Positions 26,991-36,436 of a DNA stretch of 52,984 bases are shown one piece after another. This stretch comes from Candidatus Sulfotelmatobacter kueseliae (lineage in GTDB: Bacteria > Acidobacteriota > Terriglobia > Terriglobales > Acidobacteriaceae), in NCBI GenBank assembly GCA_900290255.1, contig OMOD01000001.1:1579-54562 (forward strand). Reading direction: 5' to 3'. A program made the translations under genes and the position numbers. Numbering within the stretch: the first letter of the stretch is position 1; each line of letters begins with the position of its first letter. The notes under the pieces were generated by a model. It saw nothing but the letters and a program-made list of their open reading frames with translations, was not told the origin of the DNA and did no database searches.

Positions 26991-27080
26991 AAATTGCCGA
27001 TTGCCGATCTGCGATTGCCGAGTTGGTAAACAGGCCAGGCTTTCAATCGGCAATCGGAAATTGAAAATCGAAAATTGGTT
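26991..27080. repeat. GATTGCC-word fold-back repeat filling the rpoZ-coaBC spacer
   Basis: The left arm has three GATTGCC-type units; the right arm has their complements followed by GAAAATTG-type units. A perfect 12-bp pairing CCGATTGCCGAT (26997-27008) with ATCGGCAATCGG (27046-27057) is the core. The block occupies the whole spacer and touches the coaBC ATG. An 18-bp stretch (27039-27056) is identical to 40948-40965 upstream of the Rieske gene. Confidence 0.9.
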
Positions 27081-28298
27081 ATGAAGATTGCCCTCGGCGT
27101 CACTGGCGGAATCGCAGCCTACAAGTCGGCGGAGATCGTCCGCCTGCTGCAGGACCGCGGCATCCGCGTGCAAGTCATCATGACGCGGGCGGCCCAGGAG
27201 TTTGTGCGGCCCCTCACGTTCGCAGCTCTCTCCGGAGAAAAAGTCATCACCAGCATGTTCGCGTCCGACGAAGAACATGCGCCCAACATTGACTCGGCCA
27301 TCGAGCATATCGCGGTCGCGCAATCGATCGACGCGCTGGTGGTAGCTCCCGCCACGGCCGACATTCTGGCCCACTTCGCGCAGGGCATCGCCACTGACTT
27401 CCTGACTACGCTTTATCTGGCGACGACTGCGCCAGTCGTGGTCGCACCGGCGATGAACGTCAACATGTGGAATCACCCGGCCACCCAGGCCAATCTGGAG
27501 ATCCTGCGCAAGCGCGGAGTCAAGATCGTCGAGCCGGACACGGGCTACCTGGCTTGCGGCATGACCGGGGCAGGCCGGTTGGCCGACAACAAGGCCATCG
27601 TGGCCGCGGTGTTGGAAACGCTGGGCGCGTCGCAGGATTTGAGTGGCGAGACCGTGCTGATCACCGCCGGCCCTACGCGAGAGAAGATTGATCCGGTCCG
27701 CTACCTGACCAATCGTTCCAGCGGACGCATGGGATACGCGCTGGCGGAAGCCACCCTGCGCCGCGGAGCACGTGTTCTGCTGGTGAGCGGGCCGACGGCG
27801 CTGACGCCGCCGGGCGCCGCGGAAGTCACGCCAGTCGAGTCTGCCGAGGAAATGCGCCGCGCCGTTTTGAAATTGCTCCCGCAGGCGAGCATTGTGATCA
27901 AAGCCGCCGCCGTCGCTGACTATCGGCCCAAGGCCACCGCCGAACAGAAGCTCAAGCGCAAAGGACCAATGACGCTGGAGCTTGAGGCCACGCCCGACAT
28001 CCTGCAAGAGATCGCGCGCAAGAGGAGCGCACAGATCGTGGTCGGATTTGCCGCCGAAACCGAAAACGTGCTGGAAAATGCGCGCCAGAAATTACTTGCC
28101 AAGAATCTCGACGCCATCGTGGTCAACGATGTCTCGCGCGAAGGTGTGGGCTTTGATTCTGACCGCAATGCGGTAACTATCATCACCCGCGATGAAGTCG
28201 TGGAAATCCCCGAGACCACGAAGCAGGAAGTTGCCCAGCGTGTCCTCGACCAGGTAGTGAAACTGCGCCAGCAGCGCAAAGCGACGGTAAAGGTCTAA
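27081..28298 (+). CDS. coaBC: Bifunctional CoaBC (phosphopantothenoylcysteine synthetase/decarboxylase)
   Basis: Two steps of coenzyme A synthesis: CTP-dependent ligation of cysteine to phosphopantothenate, then FMN-dependent decarboxylation. 405 residues from ATG 27081 (an in-frame TTG 6 bp upstream lies in repeat DNA). CoaC part ~1-185: GVTGGIAAYKSAEIVR, PAMNVNMWNHPAT motif and the active-site cysteine loop ACGMTGAGRLAD. CoaB part ~190-405: ITAGPTREKIDPVRYLTN, SSGRMGYALAE, AAAVADYRPKA and the KLKRK lysine motif. No Shine-Dalgarno is visible; the upstream hairpin arm runs up to the start. Confidence 0.96.
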   Translation: MKIALGVTGGIAAYKSAEIVRLLQDRGIRVQVIMTRAAQEFVRPLTFAALSGEKVITSMFASDEEHAPNIDSAIEHIAVAQSIDALVVAPATADILAHFAQGIATDFLTTLYLATTAPVVVAPAMNVNMWNHPATQANLEILRKRGVKIVEPDTGYLACGMTGAGRLADNKAIVAAVLETLGASQDLSGETVLITAGPTREKIDPVRYLTNRSSGRMGYALAEATLRRGARVLLVSGPTALTPPGAAEVTPVESAEEMRRAVLKLLPQASIVIKAAAVADYRPKATAEQKLKRKGPMTLELEATPDILQEIARKRSAQIVVGFAAETENVLENARQKLLAKNLDAIVVNDVSREGVGFDSDRNAVTIITRDEVVEIPETTKQEVAQRVLDQVVKLRQQRKATVKV

Positions 28299-28322
28299 GA
28301 CCTTTTTCACAATCCTCTGCAT

Positions 28323-28328
28323 TACAAT
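28323..28328 (+). promoter_or_regulatory. -10-like box TACAAT just upstream of udg
   Basis: TACAAT ends 10 nt before the udg ATG (28339); with normal spacing the transcript would start 2-5 nt before the codon. No ribosome binding site is present. A convincing -35 was not found. Confidence 0.35.
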
Positions 28329-28338
28329 CGAGTGACCC

Positions 28339-29238
28339 ATGGCCCACGTTCTTGATCCGGACCTGCGGCGCGCTTTTGCCGACCGCCTGCGCTACTACCA
28401 CGAACTGGGCATCTATGACTTCTACCGGCGCGAGTCGCAGGTCGCTGAACGAGCCGCAGGCGCGCCGGATGCATTTGAAACTACTGAGTCCACCTTGCCC
28501 GCCTCATCCCAGCCAGAATTGCGAGAGAAAATGGCCGCCAGGAAGTCTGCTGTAGTCGCAACCGTCGCGGAAGAAAACATTTTTGACGTTCTGACTCCGA
28601 AACCGGAGTACGGGGTCGCTGATCATAAAGCCGCGCTTAAGCTGATCCGGGAGGACCTGGGCGACTGCACGCGCTGCAAGCTGCACCAGCAAGGGCGCAA
28701 GCAGATCGTCTTCGGTGTGGGCAATCCGCGGGCGGAGTTGATGTTCGTAGGCGAAGGCCCCGGCGCAGATGAAGATGCGCAGGGCGAGCCCTTCGTGGGC
28801 CGCGCCGGGCAATTGCTCAACAACATGATCAAGGCCATGGGCCTGCGGCGCGAGGAAGTCTACATCGCAAACGTGGTGAAATGCCGTCCGCCGGGCAATC
28901 GCACGCCGGAACGCGATGAGTGCGAGACTTGTTCTCCGTTTCTTATGCGGCAGATCGCGGTGATCAAGCCGAAAGTCGTGGTGGCGCTCGGGGCCGTGGC
29001 AGCGAAAAATCTGCTGGCCTTCAATGCGCCGATGGCCGAACTGCGCGGCCGGTTTTACGATTTCATGCCGGCGGGCGCGCGCAGCAGCGATCCATCGTGG
29101 CAGGGAGCACGTCTGGCGGTGACCTACCATCCGGCATTTCTTCTGCGCGATCCGCGACAGAAGGGCGAGGCATGGAAAGACTTGCAGATGGTGATGAAGT
29201 ACCTGGGCTTGGAGCCGCCGACGAAGGTCGCAGAATAA
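28339..29238 (+). CDS. Family-4 uracil-DNA glycosylase with Fe-S cluster
   Basis: Removes uracil from DNA in base-excision repair. 299 residues: an N-terminal extension of ~95 ([20 protein letters not shown]...) and a catalytic domain. Motif [20 protein letters not shown] at 138-157 and the second motif [11 protein letters not shown] are family-4 hallmarks. Four cysteines fit the [4Fe-4S] spacing: C110-x2-C113-x68-C182-x15-C198. The extension resembles those of other acidobacterial members and may contact a partner; its first part is helical. Located between coaBC and priA on the same strand. Confidence 0.92.
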   Translation: MAHVLDPDLRRAFADRLRYYHELGIYDFYRRESQVAERAAGAPDAFETTESTLPASSQPELREKMAARKSAVVATVAEENIFDVLTPKPEYGVADHKAALKLIREDLGDCTRCKLHQQGRKQIVFGVGNPRAELMFVGEGPGADEDAQGEPFVGRAGQLLNNMIKAMGLRREEVYIANVVKCRPPGNRTPERDECETCSPFLMRQIAVIKPKVVVALGAVAAKNLLAFNAPMAELRGRFYDFMPAGARSSDPSWQGARLAVTYHPAFLLRDPRQKGEAWKDLQMVMKYLGLEPPTKVAE

Positions 29239-29299
29239 GCGTTCCTCACCTTTCCTCAAGCGTCACTGCTATCCTCTGAGCTGCTTCTCCCTGAAACCG

Positions 29300-31756
29300 A
29301 TGCCCGAATTCTGCGACGTCGCCCTGCCCGTGCCGCTGGACATGGCATTCACCTACCGTGTTCCGGCCGATGCCACGCCGGTGGTCGGCGGACGGGTGCT
29401 CGTGCCATTTCGCCAACAACGCATGACGGGCATTGTCGTGGAGTTACACGACCGCGGGCCATCCGTTGCAACGAAGAACATTATCAGCGTTCTCGATGCG
29501 GCCCCGGTGCTCGACGAGCAACTGTTGCGTCTTGGACGCTGGATCGCCGATTACTACCTGGCTCCGGTGGGTGAAGTTTTCCGCACCATGCTGCCGCTGG
29601 GGGCGGAATTCAAGCGGTCTATCGGGTACCGCATCACCGAAGACGGACAGATGGCGCTGCATCTGGCGGGAATGTCGGGATCGTCAGCGCGTTCGCGTCG
29701 CACTCCCGAGGAACAGGCGGCGGAATTCCGCGTGCTCGACTATCTGGCTGCGCATGACAACGAACTCGGCGGCGCGGGAATGACCCGGGAGGAGACTCTT
29801 CGCTCTGCAACCCGCGTCTCGCGGGCGATTCTGAATGGCATGGTTCGCAAGAAGTGGATCGCCCGCGAAGATGTCTCCGCCCCGCAAACTGCCGCGCGCA
29901 CCGTGAAGTTCGCCGTGCTCAAGTCTTTGGAAGGCAAGCTGAATGAGAACCAGCGAAGCCTGGTGGATACACTGGCGGCTTCGGGCGGCAAGGTTACCGT
30001 CACCACGCTGCAGGCGCTCGAAGTTCCGCGCACGACCCTGAGCACTTTGATTCGCCGCGGGTTGGTCGAGATCGCCGAACAACCCGCCGAGTTCACCATT
30101 TCGCGCGCCAAGCCACGACCGTCGCCACTGGAGTTCGATTTGAACGCTGAGCAACGATCGGCGCTCGCCCGCCTGCGGGAGGGTGTGGAAGCCCACAAAT
30201 TCTCCGGCATGTTGCTGCACGGTGTCACCGGCTCAGGGAAAACCGCAGTGTATCTGGCAGGAATGCGCGCGGTTCTTGAGGCCGGACGATCCGCGATCTT
30301 GCTGGTCCCTGAAATCGGATTGACGCCCGCCGTCGCGGCCGACCTGCATCAAATCTTCGGCGATGAAGTCGCCATCTTGCATTCCGCACTTTCTGACCGC
30401 GAACGCGCCGAGCAGTGGCACCGCATCAGGCGCGGCGGAGCGCGCATGGTGGTGGGAACACGGTCAGCAGTTTTTGCCCCAGTCAGCGATTTGGCGCTCA
30501 TCATCGTGGACGAGGAGCACGACGCTTCCTACAAGCAGGAAGAGACACCGCGCTATCACGCCCGCGATGTTGCCGTCATGCGGGCCAAGATGGCGAATGC
30601 GGCCGTTGTGCTGGGCTCAGCGACGCCGTCGCTGGAATCCTATTTCAATGCGACCAAAAACAAATATGCGCTGGTCGAGTTGCCCGATCGCGTGGAGCAG
30701 CGGCCTCTGCCGGAAGTCGAAATCGTGGACATGCGCCAGGAGTTTCAGGAAACCGGCCGCGAGCAGGTCGTTTCGCGCCGGCTGGCAGCGGAGATCAGGG
30801 AGCGGCTCGAACGCAGAGAGCAAGTCATGGTGCTGCTCAACCGCCGCGGATATTCACCGGTCGTGCTCTGCCGCACTTGTGGGAAGAAACTGGAATGTGT
30901 GAACTGCGCCATTGCGCTCACCCACCACAAGCGCGAGCACAAGATGGTCTGCCATTATTGCGGCTACACCGCGCCTGTGCCGAAAGCGTGCGTGCACTGC
31001 GGAAGCGAGTATGTCTATTTTCTGGGCACCGGCTCGGAAAAGCTGGAAGAGTTGCTGCACGGCATGTTCCCCCAGGCGCGAATCGCCCGACTCGACCGCG
31101 ATACCGTCCGCGGCCATGAAGATTTCGAGAGCACGCTGAACGCGCTGAACGAGGGCGAGCTTGATGTGGTCGTGGGCACGCAGATGATCGCCAAGGGCCA
31201 CGACATTCATGGCGTGACGCTGGTGGGTGTGGTTGGAGCCGACGTCGCCCTCGGGCTGCCCGACTTCCGCGCTGCCGAGCGGACGTTTCAGTTGCTCACC
31301 CAGGTTGCCGGACGCGCCGGGCGCGGTCAGTCACCGGGCAAAGTGATTCTGCAGACTTACTTTCAGGATCACTACGCCGTGCAGTACGCGGCGCGTCACG
31401 ATTTTGTTGGGTTCTACGAGAAGGAACTCCGCTTTCGCAGCTGGATGCACTACCCACCATATTCTGCCCTTGCGAACGTGCTGGTGCGCAGCGACAAGCT
31501 CGACGATGCCTTGCAGTGGTCAGGAATGCTGGGGAAATGGTTTGACAGAACACGGCACGAGGCGGTGCGCGTGCTGGGGCCGGCGGCCGCGCCGATCTTG
31601 AAATTGAAGCGTGATTACCGCTATCACTTCGTACTGAAATCGCCAAGCCGGGAAAAGCTCAATACTACCCTGCGCGCGATGCTGGCCTACGCCGCGCAGC
31701 AGAAGATTCCGCGCACGCAGGTAATTGTGGATGTGGATGCACTGTGGCTGATGTGA
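29300..31756 (+). CDS. priA: Primosomal replication restart helicase PriA
   Basis: 3'-5' helicase that reloads the replisome at broken forks. 818 residues, somewhat longer than E. coli PriA. N-terminal 3'-DNA-binding domain (~1-105, with FTYRVPAD and VPFRQQRMTGIV), winged helix, Walker A GVTGSGKTAVYL from residue 308, DEEH box at 404-407 followed by the aromatic-rich loop ASYKQEETPRYHARD. The zinc-binding insertion has eight cysteines in CxxC pairs (CRTC, CVNC, CHYC, CVHC), then GTGSEKLEE. Motif V/VI region GTQMIAKGHD and QVAGRAGRG. Ends 64 bp from a convergent gene with a hairpin between. Confidence 0.96.
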   Translation: MPEFCDVALPVPLDMAFTYRVPADATPVVGGRVLVPFRQQRMTGIVVELHDRGPSVATKNIISVLDAAPVLDEQLLRLGRWIADYYLAPVGEVFRTMLPLGAEFKRSIGYRITEDGQMALHLAGMSGSSARSRRTPEEQAAEFRVLDYLAAHDNELGGAGMTREETLRSATRVSRAILNGMVRKKWIAREDVSAPQTAARTVKFAVLKSLEGKLNENQRSLVDTLAASGGKVTVTTLQALEVPRTTLSTLIRRGLVEIAEQPAEFTISRAKPRPSPLEFDLNAEQRSALARLREGVEAHKFSGMLLHGVTGSGKTAVYLAGMRAVLEAGRSAILLVPEIGLTPAVAADLHQIFGDEVAILHSALSDRERAEQWHRIRRGGARMVVGTRSAVFAPVSDLALIIVDEEHDASYKQEETPRYHARDVAVMRAKMANAAVVLGSATPSLESYFNATKNKYALVELPDRVEQRPLPEVEIVDMRQEFQETGREQVVSRRLAAEIRERLERREQVMVLLNRRGYSPVVLCRTCGKKLECVNCAIALTHHKREHKMVCHYCGYTAPVPKACVHCGSEYVYFLGTGSEKLEELLHGMFPQARIARLDRDTVRGHEDFESTLNALNEGELDVVVGTQMIAKGHDIHGVTLVGVVGADVALGLPDFRAAERTFQLLTQVAGRAGRGQSPGKVILQTYFQDHYAVQYAARHDFVGFYEKELRFRSWMHYPPYSALANVLVRSDKLDDALQWSGMLGKWFDRTRHEAVRVLGPAAAPILKLKRDYRYHFVLKSPSREKLNTTLRAMLAYAAQQKIPRTQVIVDVDALWLM

Positions 31757-31776
31757 AGCAGCTACCAGCTTGGCTT

Positions 31777-31805
31777 CCCACCCTTCGAGCATCGCGAAGC
31801 GTGGG
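31777..31805. terminator. Hairpin between convergent priA and glycoside hydrolase genes
   Basis: CCCACCCTTCG (31777-31787) pairs with CGAAGCGTGGG (31795-31805) with one mismatch and a 7-nt loop, followed by GCAGCC. It lies 20 bp past priA and 15 bp past the opposite gene's end, so it may stop transcription both ways; there is no U-run. Same structural family as 20759-20791 and 43767-43799. Confidence 0.55.
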
Positions 31806-31820
31806 GCAGCCGATTTGGAG

Positions 31821-34007
31821 CTATTTTGAGATGACCGCGCCCCGGATCACCGTGACCGAGGCCGCGGGCAATTCATACAGCGTATCTTTTCCAGCGTTTT
31901 CCTTCGCGCGAACGATCGGGCCATCGGGATCGGCCCAGCCTTTCGTGTAAGCGACGACGGTGGGTTCGGCCGCCCGCTCCGCGTGCGCCATGAACCGCGT
32001 CGCCGACGGATGCCATTGATACTGGGTGCTGCCAAAGGTGGCGATTTCCACCGGCCCAGCAAAATTGCCGGCTGAGTCCGACTGTCCCTGAAATGCGATG
32101 CGCACTTTGTGAGCGTTCTGCTGGTCGCGATTGACCAGCATCAGCGACCACCGTCCATCCGGACGCTTCACCGCATAGGCGGTAACCAGTTCGTGGCCGG
32201 CGCCGTCCTCAACGTCACTCTTCGCGGCATACACCTGATGCACGCCGCCGTCAGGCTGCACCCACTCCAGATTGATCAACTGCGCCACGAAGAACTGCGC
32301 CAGGGGCTGCTGAATTTCATAGTTGTTGTTGATGGTGAACATGCCGAACGTGCCGGGAGAACCGTTGCAGCCGGGCTCCATCGGCAGCGGCAGGTAGTGG
32401 AAGAAGTACACACCCTTGCCGCCCGCATTCAGAAACGCTCCGACGTAGTCGGCGAGCCAGATTCCGGCAAAAATGTCCTGATACGATTCGCTGGCCGCCG
32501 ACGACAGATTGCCTTCGGTGATGAACATTGGCACGTCGGCTGGAACGCCGTCGTCGCGCCACACCTGCATGATGTGGCTGACCAGTTCCGGTTCCTCGTA
32601 AAGCGCTCCCCAGGGGTTTCGGCAGGGATCGTACGGATAATGCTCGAAGGAGAAGAAGGCCAGATCGTTCAGCCGCCCATGCTGCTTCAGGTAGTTTACG
32701 AAGCGACCGGTCCACGACACATTTCCGTTGGCGTCAGGCCAGGCTTCAATGTCGCGGTTTTCGCCCGTGAAAGACGGCCCGCCCAGCTTCAGCGCGGGAT
32801 CAACCTTGTGTAGCGCCGTTGCCCACTGCAAATACAGTGCGGCATAGTCCTCGGGCAGCATGAACTGGCCGTCAGCTTCCTCGCCCATCTCCACGTAAGA
32901 AATGGGATACTTTCGGTTCTCCAGATAGGCAATCTCGGCGGCGGCGTTTTCCGGCGTCTCGTAAATCACAGCCACGGGAATCATCGCCGGCAGGCCGCGG
33001 GTTACACCGCTGGTGAAGAAGAGATCGAACCCCACCTGCGCCTGCGTGGTCGGGCCCAGGTCTGACGTCTGATGCCACGAATCGACAGATGAACAATACG
33101 TCGCGGTCTGTTCCTGATCGGGTGTGTGTCTGATGACGTCGTGAAACGCCCCGTCGGCACTGGTCATGCCGAGGTAAATTTCGCGAATGGCGTAGCCCAC
33201 ACAATTGCGCGGGTCGGTCGGCCCATCGGCATCGCAGGTGTTCGATGACTCAGTCATCCAGATCCGCACGAACCGCACCGACATAGCGCCGCGGCTGAAA
33301 CGCACCGTCTCGGTCCCGCCTTTTCCGCTGGTCACCGTTCCCATCGCAAAGGTTTGCCACAGACCGCGCGTGGGTGCGTGAAACGGATCTTCGCCAGTAA
33401 AGTACTGCACCACATAACGCCGGGCGTACGGCTCTCCCCAGGCGATGCGAATGGTGTTTACTTCCTGCATCTCGGCCAAATCAAGCACAACCCACTGCGG
33501 ATGCAGCGCGTCGCTCTCGCCCGTGAAGCGTTCGCTGAGGTAGGGATTGCTCTTCCAGAAACTCGTGAGATCGCCGTCGGTGAGGCGAGAGAAGCCGGCA
33601 GCGTCGGTGCCGTCGTTGCGTGTGAAACCGCGGCGGGGCAGGCCGTAACCGTAGGAATAGCGAATCATTTCGCTGGCCGTGGCGGAGCCGACGAAGTAGC
33701 CTTTGCCGCTGGGGTCGCTCCACGTTCCTTGTGGATTCCAGTGCCAGGCCTCAATCGCGAGTTCCGTATTCTGACGATAGGTGACAGGCTGCCAGCCGGA
33801 CGCCTGCGTCTGGCCGAGAGTGGGCTGGAGCAGGTCCTTGTCAATGGCCTCGACCGAAATGCGGTCCACACCCGCACCCAGAGTCTCTTTGGGCACAAAA
33901 TGATTGGTGGCGTGGGTGGTATCAACCTCGACCGTCTGAGCAGCCAGCAGAGTAAAGGAAGGGAAACATAGAAGCAGGAGGGCGGAAACCAGGATTGTTC
34001 TCTTCAC
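31821..34007 (-). CDS. Secreted glycoside-hydrolase-like protein with embedded discoidin (F5/8 type C) domain
   Basis: 728 residues. Signal peptide ~4-22 (LVSALLLLCFPSFTLLAAQT). A segment around 140-290 (LTDGDLTSFWKSNPYLSERF, HPQWVVLDLAEMQEVNTIRIAWG) is an F5/8-C-type carbohydrate-binding fold. Residues ~320-610 look like a clan-A (beta/alpha)8 barrel of the GH39/GH51/GH79 kind: YVEMGEEADGQ may hold the acid/base Glu and MFITEGNLSS the nucleophile Glu. The last ~110 residues form a beta-sandwich. Probable role: cleavage of an extracellular plant or microbial polysaccharide. The exact GH family and substrate cannot be decided by eye. No sugar transporter lies next to it. Confidence 0.7.
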   Translation of the reverse strand: MKRTILVSALLLLCFPSFTLLAAQTVEVDTTHATNHFVPKETLGAGVDRISVEAIDKDLLQPTLGQTQASGWQPVTYRQNTELAIEAWHWNPQGTWSDPSGKGYFVGSATASEMIRYSYGYGLPRRGFTRNDGTDAAGFSRLTDGDLTSFWKSNPYLSERFTGESDALHPQWVVLDLAEMQEVNTIRIAWGEPYARRYVVQYFTGEDPFHAPTRGLWQTFAMGTVTSGKGGTETVRFSRGAMSVRFVRIWMTESSNTCDADGPTDPRNCVGYAIREIYLGMTSADGAFHDVIRHTPDQEQTATYCSSVDSWHQTSDLGPTTQAQVGFDLFFTSGVTRGLPAMIPVAVIYETPENAAAEIAYLENRKYPISYVEMGEEADGQFMLPEDYAALYLQWATALHKVDPALKLGGPSFTGENRDIEAWPDANGNVSWTGRFVNYLKQHGRLNDLAFFSFEHYPYDPCRNPWGALYEEPELVSHIMQVWRDDGVPADVPMFITEGNLSSAASESYQDIFAGIWLADYVGAFLNAGGKGVYFFHYLPLPMEPGCNGSPGTFGMFTINNNYEIQQPLAQFFVAQLINLEWVQPDGGVHQVYAAKSDVEDGAGHELVTAYAVKRPDGRWSLMLVNRDQQNAHKVRIAFQGQSDSAGNFAGPVEIATFGSTQYQWHPSATRFMAHAERAAEPTVVAYTKGWADPDGPIVRAKENAGKDTLYELPAASVTVIRGAVISK

Positions 34008-34096
34008 GGGAAAATGGCCTCAACTCTAATTAAAACGATTGAATAAAGGAGTATACGAGAGAATCTGCGCTGGTGCGAGTACATTTTGGCGTTTCC

Positions 34097-35137
34097 CTAC
34101 CTGCCGCGCCACTGCTCCCGGACCTGTTGCACGAAATCCGGAGTGGACGCATGTGCAAACGGTGATGGGGTCAGGGTGAGTGCCAGCATCGCGACGGCAA
34201 ATATCGCCAGCCAGACGCGCTTGCCAGAAACGCGGGGCCGTTCCGTCACCCGCGGATGCCGGAAACTGCTCAATTGCAGCAGAATTGCCCAGACCCACCA
34301 GCCCATCCAGAGGAAATACGCCATGGGCAGGAGAATCCCGATCGTTAGCAAAGAAATGAACTTGTGTGCCTCGGGGGAAATAGCGAAGGCGATGTGCCCG
34401 CCATCCAGTTGCCCCCCGGGCAGCAGATTCAATGAAGTGGCAAACATACCCACCCAAGCCGCGATGGCGGCTGGATGCAGAAGCACTCTCTCGAGGGGCA
34501 GCGCAGCAGCTCCGTGCACCGGGTTCGCCATGCTCGCTGCCCGGTGCATCAGATCAAAGATAAGCGGAAAGCCTAGCTCGTAGTCGGCGGGGCTCATCCC
34601 GGAGGGCATCGGCTTTGACCACCCCAGTGAGACCGCGAGCGCGGCCAGGGCGACTACGAAGCCCGCGATTGGCCCGGCGATCCCGATGTCGAACAACGCG
34701 GTGCGCGAGCGAATCCTAGTGCGAATCAGGATTACGGCTCCCATGGTCCCGATGGGTGTGGGCAAGGGAATGAAGAAAGGGAGCGTGGCTTGAATGCCGT
34801 AATAACGGCAGCACAGGTAATGCCCCATTTCGTGGGCCAGGAAAAAAAGCATCACGGTGGCCGCAAAAGGCCATCCTGCCAGCAGGCGGGCCGGTTGCGA
34901 GAACGCCCAGTTGTACGGGAAATAAGGCAGGGATTCATCGCTGACCGAGAGCGCGGGCAGGTTGTGCTCGAAGTTGTACTGCATCCGCGCGCCCATGACC
35001 AGCGTGGTAAAGCAGGTCGCCACCAGAAGCAACGCGTGCAGCCAATAGCGTTGCCGCAGCCGGGGCACTATGGGCCGCGGCAGGCCTTGGTAGTACTCGA
35101 GCGTGGAGAATGAAAGCGGAGGACTGGGTTCCGACAT
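34097..35137 (-). CDS. Site-2-protease-type membrane metalloprotease (M50 family)
   Basis: Intramembrane zinc protease. 346 residues with about seven hydrophobic segments. The zinc motif HEMGH at 102-106 lies in the segment LFFLAHEMGHYLCC, and the third ligand is in NLLPGGQLDGGH, the NxxPxxxLDG motif. The long N-terminal cytosolic stretch and absence of a PDZ domain resemble the EGY1/Rv2869-unlike group often found in acidobacteria and cyanobacteria. Substrate unknown; no anti-sigma factor gene is adjacent. The gene is read leftward with the glycoside hydrolase gene 89 bp downstream. Confidence 0.87.
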   Translation of the reverse strand: MSEPSPPLSFSTLEYYQGLPRPIVPRLRQRYWLHALLLVATCFTTLVMGARMQYNFEHNLPALSVSDESLPYFPYNWAFSQPARLLAGWPFAATVMLFFLAHEMGHYLCCRYYGIQATLPFFIPLPTPIGTMGAVILIRTRIRSRTALFDIGIAGPIAGFVVALAALAVSLGWSKPMPSGMSPADYELGFPLIFDLMHRAASMANPVHGAAALPLERVLLHPAAIAAWVGMFATSLNLLPGGQLDGGHIAFAISPEAHKFISLLTIGILLPMAYFLWMGWWVWAILLQLSSFRHPRVTERPRVSGKRVWLAIFAVAMLALTLTPSPFAHASTPDFVQQVREQWRGR

Positions 35138-35232
35138 GCGATTCTTCGGGCCGCGAACTCGAATCCGGGCCTGTTGTTTGATGCTACTACGAGCGGAGAG
35201 AATGCGACGGGCTGAAGAATGTGCAGGCCGGC

Positions 35233-35502
35233 TTAGTCAATGGACTGCAATTCTTTCCCCGGTTTGAAGCGCACTGCCCGTCCTGGCGGGATGGAAACCT
35301 CGGCGCCGGTGCGCGGGTTTCGCCCGATGCCGGTTTTGCGCGGGCGCACGTTGAACACGCCAAATCCCCGCAGCTCAATGCGGCTGCCGCCGGCTAGCGC
35401 CTTCTTCATGCTCTCGAAGACGGTTTCCACCGCCAGTTCGGCCTTGGTCTTGGTGATGCCGGTCTTGGCCACTACTTCGTTGATGATGTCGAGCTTGATC
35501 AC
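35233..35502 (-). CDS. HU/IHF-family DNA-binding protein
   Basis: Nucleoid-associated DNA-bending protein. 89 residues, the usual size. Opening MIKLDIINEVVAKTGITKTKA and the signature GFGVFNVRPRKTGIGRNP, followed by the beta-arm proline region and IPPGRAVRFKPGKEL, are all family-typical. A CGGGAGCCG stretch before the start could serve as ribosome site. It lies alone, divergent from dcd, which is 244 bp away. HU and IHF subunits cannot be told apart with certainty; the sequence looks closer to HU. Confidence 0.93.
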   Translation of the reverse strand: MIKLDIINEVVAKTGITKTKAELAVETVFESMKKALAGGSRIELRGFGVFNVRPRKTGIGRNPRTGAEVSIPPGRAVRFKPGKELQSID

Positions 35503-35618
35503 GAGCGGCTCCCGGGTGCAGGCGCACGATAATGCTTCAAGTTATTGATGCTAAGGGAGATAAGCGAGATTGTCAACGGGAGCATCTATCCCGTAAACTG
35601 ACAGGCATCCAGCCAACA

Positions 35619-35736
35619 GAATTGAGTCATTGGGAAATCGGGTAATTGTGCAATTCCCGTTGCCGCTAGAGATTCGGCGGCGCCCGAGAGCTTTTCAATT
35701 ACTCAATTACAAAATTACCTAATTACAAAATTTCCC
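35619..35736. repeat. AATTAC-word fold-back repeat upstream of dcd
   Basis: The right arm 35694-35736 repeats CAATTAC/AAATTAC four times and ends TTTCCC. The left arm 35619-35659 holds imperfect complements (GGGAAAT, GGTAATTG, CAATTCCC). The dcd Shine-Dalgarno AAGGAG begins at the next bases, so the hairpin would hold or release it. Confidence 0.8.
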
Positions 35737-35746
35737 AAGGAGTTCC

Positions 35747-36298
35747 ATGCTGAAGAGTGACCGCTGGATTCGCAAGATGGCCCTGGAACACGACATGATC
35801 AACCCCTTCTCGGAGAAGCAGGTGCGCGAGGGAGTGATTTCGTTCGGGCTGTCGTCGTACGGCTATGACCTGCGCGTGGCCGACGAATTCAAGATTTTCA
35901 CCAACGTCAACTCCACCATCGTTGACCCCAAGAATTTCGACGAAAAATCGTTTGTTACGGTGCAGACCGACATCTGCATCATTCCGCCCAATTCTTTCGC
36001 TCTGGCGCGCTCGGTCGAGTACTTCAAGATTCCGCGCAGCGTGCTGACTATTTGCGTGGGCAAGAGCACCTACGCGCGCTGCGGCATTATCGTCAATGTA
36101 ACCCCGTTCGAGCCGGAGTGGGAGGGCTTCGTTACGCTGGAGATTTCCAACACGACGCCGCTGCCGGCACGCATCTACGCCAACGAAGGCCTGTGCCAGA
36201 TCATCTTTTTCCAGTCCGACGAAATCTGCGAAACCAGCTACGCCGACCGTAAAGGGAAATATCAGGCGCAGAAAGGAATCGTGCTGCCGAAGCTGTGA
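35747..36298 (+). CDS. dcd: dCTP deaminase
   Basis: Deaminates dCTP to dUTP for thymidylate synthesis; some relatives go on to dUMP. 183 residues, trimeric dUTPase-like fold. Motifs: [24 protein letters not shown], the catalytic glutamate in [15 protein letters not shown], and the C-terminal [19 protein letters not shown] 35747 is preceded by AAGGAG at 35737-35742. The leader just before that is a large fold-back repeat. Whether the enzyme is the mono- or bifunctional kind cannot be told here. Confidence 0.94.
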   Translation: MLKSDRWIRKMALEHDMINPFSEKQVREGVISFGLSSYGYDLRVADEFKIFTNVNSTIVDPKNFDEKSFVTVQTDICIIPPNSFALARSVEYFKIPRSVLTICVGKSTYARCGIIVNVTPFEPEWEGFVTLEISNTTPLPARIYANEGLCQIIFFQSDEICETSYADRKGKYQAQKGIVLPKL

Positions 36299-36436
36299 GG
36301 CAGCTATCGGGTGTCAGCCACCAGCTTTTAGCAAGCGTCACTATGAATTTCTGCCTCACTGGCAGAAAATAGGCTACGCTAGAGATCAAGTGGTGACGTG
36401 GGCAGGCGACACGCCCACCCGCTATCATGCTTGAAA

